DNA of 64,000 nucleotides from Bidens hawaiensis (lineage: Eukaryota; Streptophyta; Magnoliopsida; Asterales; Asteraceae): NCBI GenBank assembly GCA_021521415.1, contig JAIQDT010001112.1, forward strand, positions 1 to 64,000, read 5' to 3'. Within the stretch, counting starts at the first letter, position 1; every line of letters starts with the position of its first letter. Of the stretch, positions 11,496 to 24,200 are shown piece after piece. The notes beneath the pieces were generated by a model that saw nothing but the letters and a program-made list of their open reading frames with translations, was not told the origin of the DNA and did no database searches. The position numbers and the translations under genes were made by a program.

Positions 11496-14400
11496 TCATT
11501 GTGTAGATATCAGGTCTTCATCCTTTTTGATTATGCTCACGATAAGTCCATCTGAGTTTCGAAGAATATAGTGTCCATCATTTTCCTTATATTCAATCAC
11601 AGCAATGATGCCATTCTTCTGGACAACATAGTCTGGGCGTGTCATTCTTCTTCCAATGCTTATACATGAATTCATGTTTGACAGGGGATTATTGTTTCTG
11701 ACTGATAACTTATAATTCAATTATGCACTTCTTATGTTCTTCATTCGAGTTGCTTTCCTTCCTTGCTCTTGCCTATTCAGTTTTCTCCTTTTCTTTTCAT
11801 CAAGGAATGGGAACCCTTTTTCAGCTTCACTTCTTAGATACTTTGAAAGTTCATTTTGCTGTCTTTTGGCCATCTTATTACTATCATGATAATCATACAA
11901 GTCAAGTGTGGCCATCTTCTCTAGTTGTTCCCTTGAATAGTCAGCAAAATCATCTCTGAATATAATATCTCTCAGTTGTCTACTCTGCATAATAACTTTC
12001 AAAGACTAAGAGACTAAGTCATAGTAGAGAGTTCTTGGAAGATCCACATTAGATTGTGGTCTTGTTTCTCTTTGGGATCCGGCGCTACTTGACTCACCCC
12101 TGCTTGCTAATGGGTGTTGCCTTGATGCAGAGGGCCTGATTGGGATAGATTTCATAGGTTTGCTAGGCCTTGATTTTGCAAATGATTTTATATACATTGA
12201 CTCAATCAATTCAACAGGGTAGTTGATCAGATCTGCAAAGTTTTCACCAGCATCTTTGCTAAGTCTAATAATCATTTGAACTACCCTTGGATTATTCATT
12301 AATCCTGCAGGCACAAATATACCTTCAACGAAACTTCTGGGATTCTCACCCTCCAACAAGACTTTCTCCCATTCAACCTTTTGCAAATAAAATAGTTCCT
12401 TCAGTTGATCTTTATCAAGTGCATCAAAGGCATTCACATCCATTCCCTTTTGATTCACCATTATGCCCCTCAGAATTTGAATCATTTCTTCATTCTCCCA
12501 TGGAACAAGAGGTTCATCCATAGGTTCAGGTTTCACTTCCACTGAGATTGGTGTATCATCAGCTGTTTCCCCTTTTGATTTTTCTTTTTCAATTTGGGCC
12601 CTTTGTTTCTCCCTTAGGGTCATGATCTTTCTTTTATTTACTGGGGGTTCTTGTTGCTCTTCTTTTGATTTCCTGGTAGATGACTCAGGTTGAACTCTCT
12701 TTAACTTGTATTTCCTTTGCAGTCTGTTATAATGAGAGTCAACTGCAGTTTTAGTCAGACTACTAACCAATTCTGGTGACATGCCCTTATCCAACAGATA
12801 TCCACATCTACCATCAAATTTCTTCCTCAAAATGTCAAGCTTTTCATTTACATCAGCTTCCCTTGCAAATCTTTCTTTTTCTTTTCTATGAACATCTTAT
12901 CTTGTTGTGTTGTACAGCCTTTCAAGATAATCAAATTTGAAATGGGACAAGTGTTTCTCAAAGAAATTATGTTTTCTCAGATATTCTCTGAATTGCAGAC
13001 CGTCTCTATTTTTCTTCTCCGTCATCCTTTTCACATCATCCCTCTCTTTATCCATCTTTTTCTAGAACTCCTCATCAGTTATGGAAGCCAGATCTTCATA
13101 CTTGAATCCATGTCTAATTAGACCTATAATCAAGGGATGGTTCCTTCTTGCGTCATCAATACTTTGTTTTATATTTGCTCTTTGATCTTCTGACATTTGT
13201 ACTTGTGGGGACACAACATCGACATTTTCATCAGCTTTACCCTGATCATCAACATCATTATCATTTTCAGATTCATCCTCCTCCTCTATTGTTTTATTTG
13301 CAGCATCAATCTTAGGTTCATTAGGAGTTGGAACATCAGGAATGGAACATTTGGGACTCCTTCAACTACTTCCTCAGGCCTTAAGCTTTGTAGAGGAAAT
13401 GCTCTGATAGGACTTTCTTGCTCATCTGGGGTCTCAACAACACATTTGTTCTTATCATCCCACCTCCCCTTCTTTATAGATTCAGCTCTACCACCTTGTT
13501 CATAATCTTTAGGTCTGAGACTTTTTCTTGTGTATTTCTTCCCATATCTTGCATCAGCCGTACATTCCCAATTAGATGGGTTTTGTCTTATATCTTCTTT
13601 GATTTGCTCAGCCCATTTCATAGCGAAAATAGATTCAACAGACTCACCAATTTCTTCAAAATTCAATTCCACATTCAAGTTCTATTCTGACTCAGCTGTT
13701 GTACTTGTTTCCTCATTTTGTAGCTGACCTTGAAATTGACTTAACATGTTCACTACCATGGCAAGTGAATTGTCCACTTCCTCAGTCCTCTTTAGATTAA
13801 TCAAGGATTCAATAACCACTTGATCATCTTCGTCTTCTTCATATAAGTTCTTGCAATTTTTGCCTGTTCAATCAATGTTTCTTGCTCTGCCAGCTCTTCT
13901 GGTGTTAGGATTTGGGCAATGTTTATCTTTTCAACTACATTGTCATCAGTGTTTATCTTTTCAACTCCATCTTCTGTCTCCTTTTATCCTCTGAACTCAT
14001 CATCATCTCTCTCTCTCTATTCACAACTTTTAACACTTCATTATTAACATCATAATTTTGCTCATCTCCCTCTAACTCATCAGCCTCATAATCATCATCA
14101 GTTACCCTTCTTTCACTATTGTCATAATCATCATCATAAGCATTTATAATACAATCCAAACCATCAGTTATCATTACAACTACAACTTCCATCTCATCAT
14201 GTGTTGGCAAAATAATAATCTCAATCACATCATCAGTTGGCACAATAATATTCTTCCCCTGTTTTGGGGCAGCTGAGGTCTTCTCAACCTCCTGATCCAG
14301 GGTTTGAATTCTTGAATTGGCAAGGGCCAACTGAGCTTTCAGCTCCTCACACTCATTCTTCAAATCTGCATTTTCACCTCTCAGTCTTACTGCTTCAATT

Positions 14401-15742
14401 ATTAGATCAAAATTTCTTTTAAAATGTTGGTAATATTGGGAGGTGTAGTGCTAGGTGAGATGTTAAATAGTTCTGGTAAAGGATTTGAGGTTTGCAATTG
14501 GGGTTGGGTTTGAGGTGAAGTTTGGGTTGTGGTTTGAGCTTGGGTTAGAATGGGTATGTGAGAGGGTGGAGATTGAGTAATTTGGTCATTTTAATGGTGG
14601 AGAGGAATATGGTGTTTATTGTGGAGTTTGGTGTAAGTTTATCTGTGAGTTTTGGATTAGGTCTGGTGGTGGTGATTGAGGTGGTGATTGGAGTGGTGTT
14701 TGGTCAATTGGTGATGGTGGGTAGGGTGGTGTTTGTGGTGGTGAGTCAAGGGGTGTGGTTGGTGGTGTTGGAGTAATCTGAAACTCCTCCTGAGGTTGTA
14801 CATAATCATCAACATTTGCATCACCTCCTTCTCCCATACCATTCTCATTTCTAGCATTTCCTTTTCATCATTACCATCATTTCCATCGTCATCATCATTA
14901 TCTCCATCGTTATTACTATCATCTCTATCATCATCAGTCTCCTCATCCTCTTCATCTCCATGTACTTCCTATGCCAAAATCTCATGCAGATGAGGGATTT
15001 CAATATCATCAACCATCAGCCATGGTAGATCTTCATACACAACATCCGGATTGAATTTGCTTGTACTAATCAATTTTGCAATCCTCTTGTATGTATCCAG
15101 ATCATGTAATAAATGAGTGATCCCAGTAAATGGTAATTCCTCCAACTCCTGATTGAAAATGATTTGTAAAAGTCTGGGATATGCCAAGAATCTATCTTCG
15201 TTTCCCTTCTTTAAGTTTCTCACAAGTCCTTCAAAGATCATCTTTGAAAAATTGAAAGGATATCTGAATAGTACAGCAACTGTGGCATTTGCCAGATCCC
15301 GACTCATAAGAGTCAATGAGTCTATTCGATGGCCAAAACTCTGAATGATGTGATAAGTTAAAAATCGATATAAGTTGGGGAACATTCCCTTCTGGAATTG
15401 TCCTTCATGTACTGTCCCCTGATAACCCATCATCTGACTGAATATCCTGAAAAGTTGTTCAGTTGTTAAGTGAAGTGATTCTGGGTTACCATCATTCAAC
15501 TGCAAGCATCTTCGAATAATCCCTTCGTCTATCCGTATCTCTTGATTTGCAACAATGGCTTCTATTCTCCTCCCGTTGACATCATCAAACAGTCTCGCGG
15601 ATTGTCAAAAATCAAGTGAATGATTTCTGTAGATAATAAGGCATTCTGTCAAAGCAAAATTGATGTTGGACTGTTGAAGCAACAAGGCACACATGTTGTG
15701 CTTGTGCTCAAAGATATATCTTGGTGGGTTATCATCTTCCAT
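11496..15742 (-). pseudogene. Full-length but broken extra ORF of Copia A (aORF2)
   Basis: Homologue of aORF1 that extends far beyond it. It starts MEDDNPPRYIFEHKH at 15742. Residues 1-260 match aORF1 (FALTECLIIYRNHSLDF, EGQFQKGMFPNLYRF, PFNFSKMIFEG, FLAYPRLLQIIFN), with about 15 residues lost after MCALL. Next come a D/E/N-rich tract (about 14960-14860) and a proline-rich tract (14837-14616). Then follow a coiled-coil-like stretch (14363-13953, ELKAQLALANSRIQTLDQEV), an acidic linker, and a charged helical region (13678-13286, MKWAEQI, RYGKKYTRKSLRPKDYEQG). The last, longest frame is 12830-12006 (MSPELVSSLTKTAVDSHYNR, REKQRAQIEKEKSKGE). It continues through single in-frame stops to 11496. 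Breaks include TGA for W near 15604, TAG at 14969, a frameshift near 14870, further stops between 13950 and 12830, TAG at 12006 and TAA at 11721. About 1400 codons in all. Function unknown. Confidence 0.7.
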
Positions 15743-15879
15743 ATATGAAAAACATAATCAAACACATTCAAAGTAGAAATTAGCCCTAAAGTTCACAACT
15801 TTTACTAATTTCAAGTTATAAATTTGAAGAAGAAAGAGAGAAATGTCATTAAGAACCTGATCTTTGACAAGTTTATAAA

Positions 15880-15969
15880 CTACACATAAAACAGAGATTT
15901 TAGTAAACATGAATAACCATATCCCATTAGCACTTAATCGTGGTCGAAAAACGTTTAATTAAAGCTTAC
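15880..15969 (-). other. Predicted 5'-leader intron of aORF2
   Basis: The minus-strand donor AACTTG|GTAAGC begins at 15969 and the acceptor TTTTATGTGTAG|T ends at 15880, 90 bp apart. Donor and acceptor correspond to those of aORF1. The leader between the intron and the ATG is longer here (about 137 bases against 25). Confidence 0.55.
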
Positions 15970-16106
15970 CAAGTTGGATTGTGAGGGCTGATAAATTAGG
16001 GTTAGGATTATGATGACTGCAATAAGTCAGTTAGGTTTATTTCGAGAGCAATCAATGGAAGGAGAGAGAGAATGAAAATAATGTTGAGAAATCTCTCTCT
16101 TTCCCT

Positions 16107-16114
16107 CTTATATA
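16107..16114 (-). promoter_or_regulatory. TATA box of aORF2 promoter
   Basis: Minus-strand TATATAAGAGGG, followed by an AG/CT-rich transcribed-leader-like region (GAGAGAGATTTC). It aligns with the aORF1 promoter at 9902-9909, including the upstream TTTAAAACTCACTTTC-like block. Confidence 0.6.
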
Positions 16115-16244
16115 CCTTTTGAAAGTGAGTTTTAAATGCTTTTTTTTGTTTAGTAAGTTAATAGCTGTCAAACAGTACGATTAAAAAAAAATTCTCTATT
16201 GAAATTTGTTTAAGTCCACTTATGATACCTTACTCAGAAAAGGT

Positions 16245-17270
16245 CATCTATCAAACCTTGCACGGAAAAGTTTATTTTGAGTTTAAAAAGTTTGCTAGAG
16301 ATGTTCCACTTTCCCATAGCTTGCTCGATTTAGTCAATTAAGGATTATTAAAAGTAAATTTAAGTCACACGAAGAAAACTTACTTGAAATACAGAATTGC
16401 TTGAGAACTGAATCACAAGACGAATAATCAAGTATAAAATATTAAGTATAAAATATCAAGTAGGCAACCTTGCTAGGAATCAGTTAAGATGCCCAAATAA
16501 ATTTATCAAACATACTTCTAATCTTACTCGAATAATTTAACCTATCGCAAACCTTACCCGAAAATTGTTCACAATATTCAGTCAAGTACGCTTTGATACA
16601 AAGTATGCACGAAAACCTTCAAGAAATACAAAGTGTGCTAGGAGTGGATTCCTAAAACAAAGTGTACTCGGAAAGTCAATTTGAAATTACCAAGTATATT
16701 AAAGGAACATTTGAAAATTCAAAGTTTGCCCGAAATATAAAGTGTGCCCGGGAAACACTTGTAATTTCAAAGAATCGTAAACACAAAACACATAGTTTGC
16801 TAGAAATGAATTTAAACAGTAAAACAAACACCTAAGTGTGCTAGAAATTTCAAAATCACTAAAGCTTGCTAGAGCATCACACCAAATCACAAAGCTTGTT
16901 ATATTAACTTAAAACATCCAATAGAATAGTTAAGTTTGCTAGAAAGTTTAGAAATCAATCAAAGCTTGCTAGGGAACAGTGCAATCAATCATATCAACTA
17001 GTTTGCTAGAAATAGATGTACTTTCAAACAAATCACTAAAGTATGCTCGAAAGTCTTAACTATATAAAAGCTTACTAGAAAGCATCATATTCAAACATAC
17101 ACAAATATCAAGCTTGCAAGGAAAGTAAGTAGAATAGTCTACTCTACTCGAAACGTGTTAAGTACTTCAAAGCATACCCGAAATTAATAAACTTAGATAA
17201 AAACATCTAAATATGCCCGGAAAGGTTATAAATCATCAAACCTTACCCGAAATTACATAATCAACCTTTT
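16245..17270 (-). repeat. Array of about 27 degenerate short motifs in the 3' spacer of A
   Basis: On the plus strand, variants of AAAGYTTGCYMGAAA recur roughly every 35-40 bases: CTTGCACGG (16252), TTTGCTAGA (16292), CTTGCTCGA (16322), CTTGCTAGG, CTTACCCGA, GTGTGCTAGAAA, GTTTGCCCGAAA, GTGTGCCCGGGAAA, GCTTGCTAGAGC, GTATGCTCGAAA, GCATACCCGAAA, ATATGCCCGGAAA and CCTTACCCGAAA near the end. The sequence between copies is AT-rich and not repeated. The array lies just upstream of the extra-ORF promoter. A similar array is in A0 (33590-34510). Confidence 0.8.
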
Positions 17271-18240
17271 GTAGGTAAAATGCAACACTTTTTGACTTAA
17301 ACATGATTTCAGTTAAATTTATCAATAAAAATTCATTGTGAGCAAATGGTGCATTTAGAGATCAAATTTCAGTTATGTGTCTTTTCAAAAAAAATTCTTT
17401 CTTTTGCTGAAAAGATCTCAAAAATGGGATCATTTTGACTAAGTAGCTTTCTCAATACTTCATTCTCAGCATTATTATAACCACATAGACAGGTCAGCAG
17501 CAGGTCTATACTTAGTATGAATTTTCATCTCTTTGGTTATATGAGTTTAAGTTTCAATTAATATGCCTAATACTTAATGGATAACATATGTTGTTTTCTG
17601 ACGCTCCTTATCTATTCTCAAGGCTTATTTGACTTTCTCGAGATCACCCCAATTTGACTTTGACCCCCCGGATTTGGTCAAAAATTTAATGACACAGCAT
17701 ATTTTAAAAATTTCTTAGATTTTTCGTTTCAAATTTACAAACATATCTGAGGTTGGACGTTAGACTTACAGGCCACGTAAGTCGGACTTACAGGCCTTTC
17801 ATTCGGAACGTTTAAAGGACTTATATGATTGCCACCACCACTGTAGTTCTAGAATTAACCCTCATGTTTGCAGTTTCTTTATAAATGTTTGTGAACATAG
17901 ATCAACTTTTGGTTGATAAAACATTTAAAATCATGTTGTTCACAGTTGTTCTCTGTCATTACTAAATTAGATATTTCATTTTTGGTGACCAAATACCAAC
18001 GGGCTTGTGTATGACTGGACAATCACTTTTCTGCCTATCAATTGGAAAGATTTATCTAGGAACATGCATAGACACAATGTAACTTCACATAAGATTTAGG
18101 AGGTTCTTTTTGTTTATATCACCTTAGATTTTACACATCATGAGAAAGAAACCATACATGTCAACGACTGTACTAAGTGCCCTTTTTTAGCCTATTAAAT
18201 CCATATGATTGGCTAAGTAGTCAATGTACTATCATTTCCC
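17271..18240 (-). other. Non-coding 3' spacer of Copia A
   Basis: No reading frame. It is homologous to 34510-35500 in A0 and, reverse-complemented, to 51000-51348 in B. Landmarks are GAGCAAATGGTGCATT, TTCTCAAGGCTTATTTG and GTGTATGACTGGA. At 18241 it is fused directly to RNase H, because about 660 bases present in A0 (about 35483-36150) are missing. Confidence 0.7.
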
Positions 18241-21203
18241 ATATTAAAACAGTTTTTTCACTACAATCTCTTATGAAGTGATGTCTGATTTCAATGTGCT
18301 TAGTCTTAGAATGTTGTACTGGATTCTTAACAGTAAAGTATGCAGCAGTATTGTCAATTAAAATAGGGGTGTTCAGAAAATTCAAACCATAGTCCAGCAT
18401 TTGGTTCTGAATCCAGAGAACTTGTGCGCAGCAAGCAGATGCAGCAATGTATTCAGCTTCTACTCTTGATATTGACACATTGGTATGCTTCTTTCATTGC
18501 CATAACACTAGCCTGTCTCCCAAGAATTGACATCCACCTGAGGTTGAGGTCCTGCTCATGTTGCATCCATCATAATCACTATCTGTGTAGGCAATCAAAT
18601 CAAAAGACTGGTTCTTAGGATACCAATTCCCCAAGTCTAATCTTTCCTTCAAATATCTAAAAATTCTCTTGACTACATTCTTGTGAGAAACCTTTGGACT
18701 TGACTGGAATCTTTCACAGACACACACAACATACATAATGTCATGTCTAGTAGCAGTTAGGTACATCAGGGATCCAATTTTGGCTCTATATTTATGTTCA
18801 TCCACAGGCTTCCCCTTTTCATCAGCTATCATCTTTTCTTTTGTGTCCATTGGAGTTGAAGCTGTTTTTAATTCATGGCATTTGAACTTATTCAAAATGT
18901 CCTGCACATATTTAGTCTGGTAGATGAAAATCCCATCAGTTTTCTGTTGGACTTGCAGTCCTAGAAAAAAGTTCATTTCTCCTATTGAGCTCATACTGTA
19001 TTTGGATTTCATCACCTTTTCAAACTCCATACACACTAGTTCATTGGTTTTCCCAAAGATGATATCATCCACATAGACTTGTAACAATAGTGTTGGTGCA
19101 TAATGTCAGTAGTTCATAGTCTAGTGTCTGTAATCGAGTCTGTAATGTTAATTATGTTTTTATTTATGTTTAAGCGAAGTTACTGACAAGTTCGCTTATC
19201 AGGCGAACTTGTTAGTCAAGCGAAGTTGTCGTGTATTTATATTGATAGGTTACGGCTGGTTTAGGTCAATCGTTTTGTTGATCGAGTTGTTAGTTACAGA
19301 TCGTGATATCGGCTGTAACGTGTAAGCCAGAGAGTTTATTGTATTCAGTGATTCGTATCACGTGTTCGGTTATTAATATATCGTGTGTTTGTTTGATTCG
19401 TGTTCTACGCTTGTAACGACCTACGCAGGGATTCCGCACCTGAGTAGATCGAGATATCTCGTGCGATCCGTCCAGGGAACCTACAAATAGCAAATCTGAT
19501 CCTCTCCTTTTGTAGAAGAGTGTCTTGTCAATAGCTCCTCTTTGGAATCCATTTTCAAGCACATGGTTTGACATTCATCATACCATGCTCTAGGAGCTTG
19601 ATGCAATCCATACAAGGCTATGTTTAACTTATACACCCTGTTAGGATAGACATGATCCTCAAAACCTGGTGGTTGAGTTACATACACCTCTTCATCAATC
19701 TTTCCATTTAGGAATGCAGATTTGACATCGAGTTGGAATACCTTGATATTCTATGAGGCAGCATATGCAAGAAAAATTCTTATGGCTTCTAGTCTTGCAA
19801 CAGGTGCAATGACTTCCTCAAAGTCAATCCCTTCTTCTTGTAGGCATCCAAGTGCAACAAGTCTGGCTTTATTCTTAATCACAATACCCCTCTCATCCCT
19901 CTTATTTCTGAAAACCCATTTTTTTTCAATTGAAGATCTGTTTCTTGGCCTGTCCACAAGCTCCCAAACATGTAGATCTCTGAACTGAGCCAACTCCTCT
20001 TGCATTGCTTCTACCCACCCAGCTGTAGTTCTTTAGTGCTTGAACAATGTTATTTGGTTCTATCTGGGATAAAAAGCAGGAGTACAAAAAGATGTTGCAG
20101 ATTCATAATAACTTCTTGTAACTCTTTCATAAATATCTCCAATGATGTTTTCAGAAGCATGATTCTTTTCAACATAAGGGGTTTGAATTATCACATCAGT
20201 AGACACATTAGTGTCAAGATTTGATTCATTGAGATCTGGTTCCTCAATGATCAATTCAGTTTCAGCATCATGAAATTCTGTTGCTTCCTCATTATTCTGT
20301 CTTGAAGTGGATACACCGTTGTTTTCCAAATTCAATCTTTCAAACTGCTCTTGAAACCTTGTTGTTGAAACTGCTTCCTTTTCACTTGTTTGATTTCTTG
20401 GGTTTCCCTCATTTTGAACTTGATCATTTTGCACTTCTTGATTGTCTTGAATGTTATCTGCATGATCTTGTTCTGGACTTTGATTGTTCACTTGATCATT
20501 GTCTTGAACTTGCTCAAGATTTTCACTTGAGGGATCTTTTATAAAACGATATTTAGTTTCTTTACTTGCAACCTTCTTCCACAGCTTTTCCAAGTCCAAT
20601 GTTTTCTTACTATTCTCTTCTATTACACTGGTCATGTAGAATGAGTCATCAAAGTCTTCAAGATAAATCTTGAATGACTTTATCAATTTTTCAAGATCAA
20701 ACAGCCATGCTGCACCATCAACTGTGTTGAACTGATTCTCGTCAAATATTATGTCAGATGATTCAATGACACTGAAATGGTCTTTCACATATACCCTATA
20801 GGCTTTTGCGTGTGTAGAATATCCAAGAAAGAAGCAATCCAAGGATTTAGCTTGAATCTTGTTTAAATAGTCCTTGGTGTTCAAGAGTGAACATTTGCAT
20901 CCAAAAGGCTTGAGAAACTTGATGTAGGGTTTTCTATTAAAGAAATTTTTCATATGGAGTCTTGTTGTGTCTTTTGTTGAGAAGTAATCTGTTCTGAACA
21001 TAGCATGTTGTGTTAATAGCTTCTGCCCAAAAAGTGACAGGTAGAAAAGCATCATCTAACATGGTTCTTGCAGCCTCAATGAGTGTCCTGTTTCTTCTTT
21101 CTGCAACACTATTATGCTCAGGAGTTCTAGGAGCTGAGAATTGTTGTAGTATACCCTTTTCTGCACAAAATTCTTCAATTACTCCATTTTTGAACTCAGT
21201 ACC
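18241..21203 (-). pseudogene. Copia A pol, downstream part: integrase end, RT, RNase H
   Basis: Minus strand. From 21203 to about 20937 is the integrase after its second catalytic Asp (FKNGVIEEFCAEKGI, AERRNRTLIEAARTML). 21055-20060 is the integrase C-terminal region (FGCKCSLLNTKDYLN, DCFFLGYSTHAKAYRVY, VIESSDIIFDENQFN) and an acidic linker. 20005-19481 starts reverse transcriptase ([27 protein letters not shown]). The solo LTR follows. 19087-18494 has LQVYVDDIIFGKTNE, NFFLGLQVQQ and IAYTDSDYDGCNMSR. 18478-18241 is RNase H (AEYIAASACCAQVLW, LIDNTAAYFTVKNPVQHSK). The normal C-terminus (LADLFTKPLD) is deleted. Stops and frame changes occur near 20940, 19740 and 18480. The part upstream of 21203 continues at 29474. 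Confidence 0.9.
19091..19485 (+). repeat. Solo LTR of family F inside Copia A reverse transcriptase
   Basis: 395 bp starting TGTTGGTGCATAATG and ending ACCTACA, flanked by an exact 5-bp duplication AATAG (19086-19090 and 19486-19490). Removing it restores the RT reading order, as seen in A0 at about 36985. There is no primer site, gag or pol, so it is a solo LTR left by LTR-LTR recombination. It holds a strong hairpin (19182-19216, stem ACAAGTTCGC with GCGAACTTGT plus an outer extension) shared with the F LTR at 55458/63722. Confidence 0.9.
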
Positions 21204-24200
21204 TGTTGGAATTACGTATGCCCGAGACACATATTTATATTAATGTGGCTAACTGTGTTTGATCCAAGTCGGGTCATACCCAATAACAAGCTAGACAACA
21301 CCAAATGTATTCTTTTGATGATTTGATCATTTAAACGAATACCGAACACTACGCGTTTAGAAAATTGGTTTTCTAAACAAACACACTTGAGGATTTAAAT
21401 AAATTATTTGGATAATTTGTTTATATAAATTAATTATTTAATTGGTTAAATAATTATATATATATGTATGTACATTTTATATAAGTGAGTTTTATAAAAT
21501 GAATGGAGATGGAGATGTTTTAAATGTTAAAACAAAATAACAAAAAAAATAAAAAAAAAAAAAAAAAAAAAATCAAAACCGGCCACCCATGTGGGTGGAA
21601 GGTTTGGTCCCATTTAAAACTTTGTCCTTTTGTGTTGACCCCTTCTCCAATCACAAGACATGCAAAATGGTTCCTCTCTCCTTTTTCAATACATGCAAGT
21701 TAGTTATTATTTTGAAATTGGTTCAAGAAAACAACTAACTCTCCCTCACTCTCTCTTAATTCTCACGGCCACTTTGGCTTTTTGGGAGAGCTTGGTAAGC
21801 TAATTTTGGTGTTCAAGAATCCTAGCAAATAACTTGGTGTTGTTGCAAAAGGCTTGGGGTATCACTCTCTTGAGGTTTTCTTCTTTGGAGGCTTGCCTTT
21901 CATCCATCATCCCCTTCAACAACCTACATCTTCCTATAAGGTATAAGGAGGTACATTTACATTTTGTGAGCATATTGTTCTTGTAATATTGATCCTTGTT
22001 CATTGGGTTTTAATTTTAACATAATGGTATGTTCATAACAAGTTATAAAATCTAAGCTTCCGTTGCGTTTTCTAGTTAAATGTGGTTAACTTGACTTTGA
22101 TAAACTTGTATAAAACCCAACAATGGCATCAAGAGCCGGTTACAAGGACTTATGCTCCTTACATGTTCATAGATTTCGGGTTTTTCATGGGTGAAAAGGG
22201 GTCCGAAATTTTGGTGGATTTAAACCCCATGGTTTTGTAAGATCTTGACATGCATGGAAAGATCTTAGGAAACCATTATTAACATTTGCATGTGGAAAAT
22301 TGTAAATTTTGGGGGGGGGGTTTGGGCCGTAGCCTCTTGGGGGGGGGGGGGGCCGATTCCTTTGATGTTTTTGGGCAATGGTTGCTTAGGTTGCATGCTT
22401 AGAACATTTGGTATGTTTGGATGTGTCATAACCGAAACCGAGACCTTGGATGTGTTGATTGTTGTTATGTGTATGTTGGTTATATTTATTATTCAATATG
22501 GTTGTAATAATTCATATTTTAGGCTTGTGTAATTTATTTATTCATAAGTTGGTATGTAATAAATAGATTAGTTGCATTTTCTTTGTTTTAGAAAAATATG
22601 TATTAGGATACATTTTGTAAAAATTGAAGATGCAAGAATTGGTGGATTTGGGCCTTGGACCAAATTTTGGGCTTGTTGGGCCTCACCGGCCCATCATGGG
22701 ATTCAAGCCCATTAGGCCCATAAATTTCACTCTTGGGCCCAAGAAGACTTTTGGAAGTTTGGAGCCCATTTACAAGCCCAACAAGAACACAACAACTTGG
22801 AAAGGATACTTGAAGCATTTGGATGCAAGATCAAGTGGGAGTCAACATTCCATCCTTGTGTCATGTTTTGTCCCTTAGGTGAGACTTATGACCTATACTT
22901 GTTTCGGCTAACAAGTATGGTCAAACTTAGCGGTTCTCGGTTATGACTATATTTTGCATGTGTTTGCTTGGTTGTTTGTTTTACTTATTGTAATGTGTGG
23001 TTGATAGATATTAGGATATCCAAACCGTCACATAGGAACGACAACAAGCATAAAACGGGTTCTAATATATATTTGGTAATATCGCGTCAATTAGTTTAAT
23101 TAAATGGGTTTATTAAAACTAAGCGATTACTCACATATAATAAAATTGGTTTTATTATAACTAGAACCTTGAAAATTGGTTTTCAAAATCGCCATATTTC
23201 TAAATGCATGTTAGGATATGGCATAATGTTTTTCATACTAGAATATTGGAAAACTTAAAAATCCCTTTTTCATAATTACCAAGGAAACAAGTCTAACACC
23301 ATCCTTTTGTAAGACACTTAACGTATTAGGAAACTTTAAATGGGATAAAGGTCACCTAACCATTTTAGAGCAAACTAATATACTTAAGGTAATATTAACA
23401 TATTTGTGGGATAAAGGTCACCTAACCACTTGTATGTTAATCTTACATGTTTATACAAGTAGGACGACTTGAATTGGAAACCATGTGATAAAGGTCACCT
23501 AAGCATGGGGTCCAATGGTGTTGATGGGATAAACATGCCAACACGAAATAAGGATTTCGAATGGTCCCATACCTCTAGAAGTTGCAAAGGGTTGCAATTG
23601 TCAAGGTTGACTACCTTGTTAAATCAAATAACGGGATAAAGGTCACCTAACCGAAATTTGATTTATCGTTGGATTCTAGAATTTAATTATTATTTTAAAA
23701 TTTGGAATAAAAGGGTATTAATAATTAAATTGTTTATAATACTAAAATAAAACTTTGTTAAATTTTGTAGATGGCCGCTAACAATGCAAACACCTCTACC
23801 CATAACACCCGTAACCTATCCTTAAGAACCATCCTTGAAAAGGATCGTCTAAACCATAATAACTTTATGGATTGGTATCGCAACTTGAGAATAGTTCTCA
23901 AACAAGAAGAGATATCATATGTCTTAGACGATCCCATTCCCGATGAGCCTAACGTGGAAGATGAGGAGGCGTATAACGATTGGGTCAAGTACACCAAAGA
24001 TTCGGTGCAAGCCTCTTGCCTCATGTTAGGGACTATGATTCCCGAAATCCAAAAGGATTTCGAGCATCATGGGGCATACGACATGATAACTCAATTGAAG
24101 GAAATGTTCCTTCAACAAGCTAGAGCGGAACGTTTCGAAACGGTTCGAGCGTTTCATGCATGTCGTATGGAGGAAACCCAAAGCGTCTCATCTTATGTCC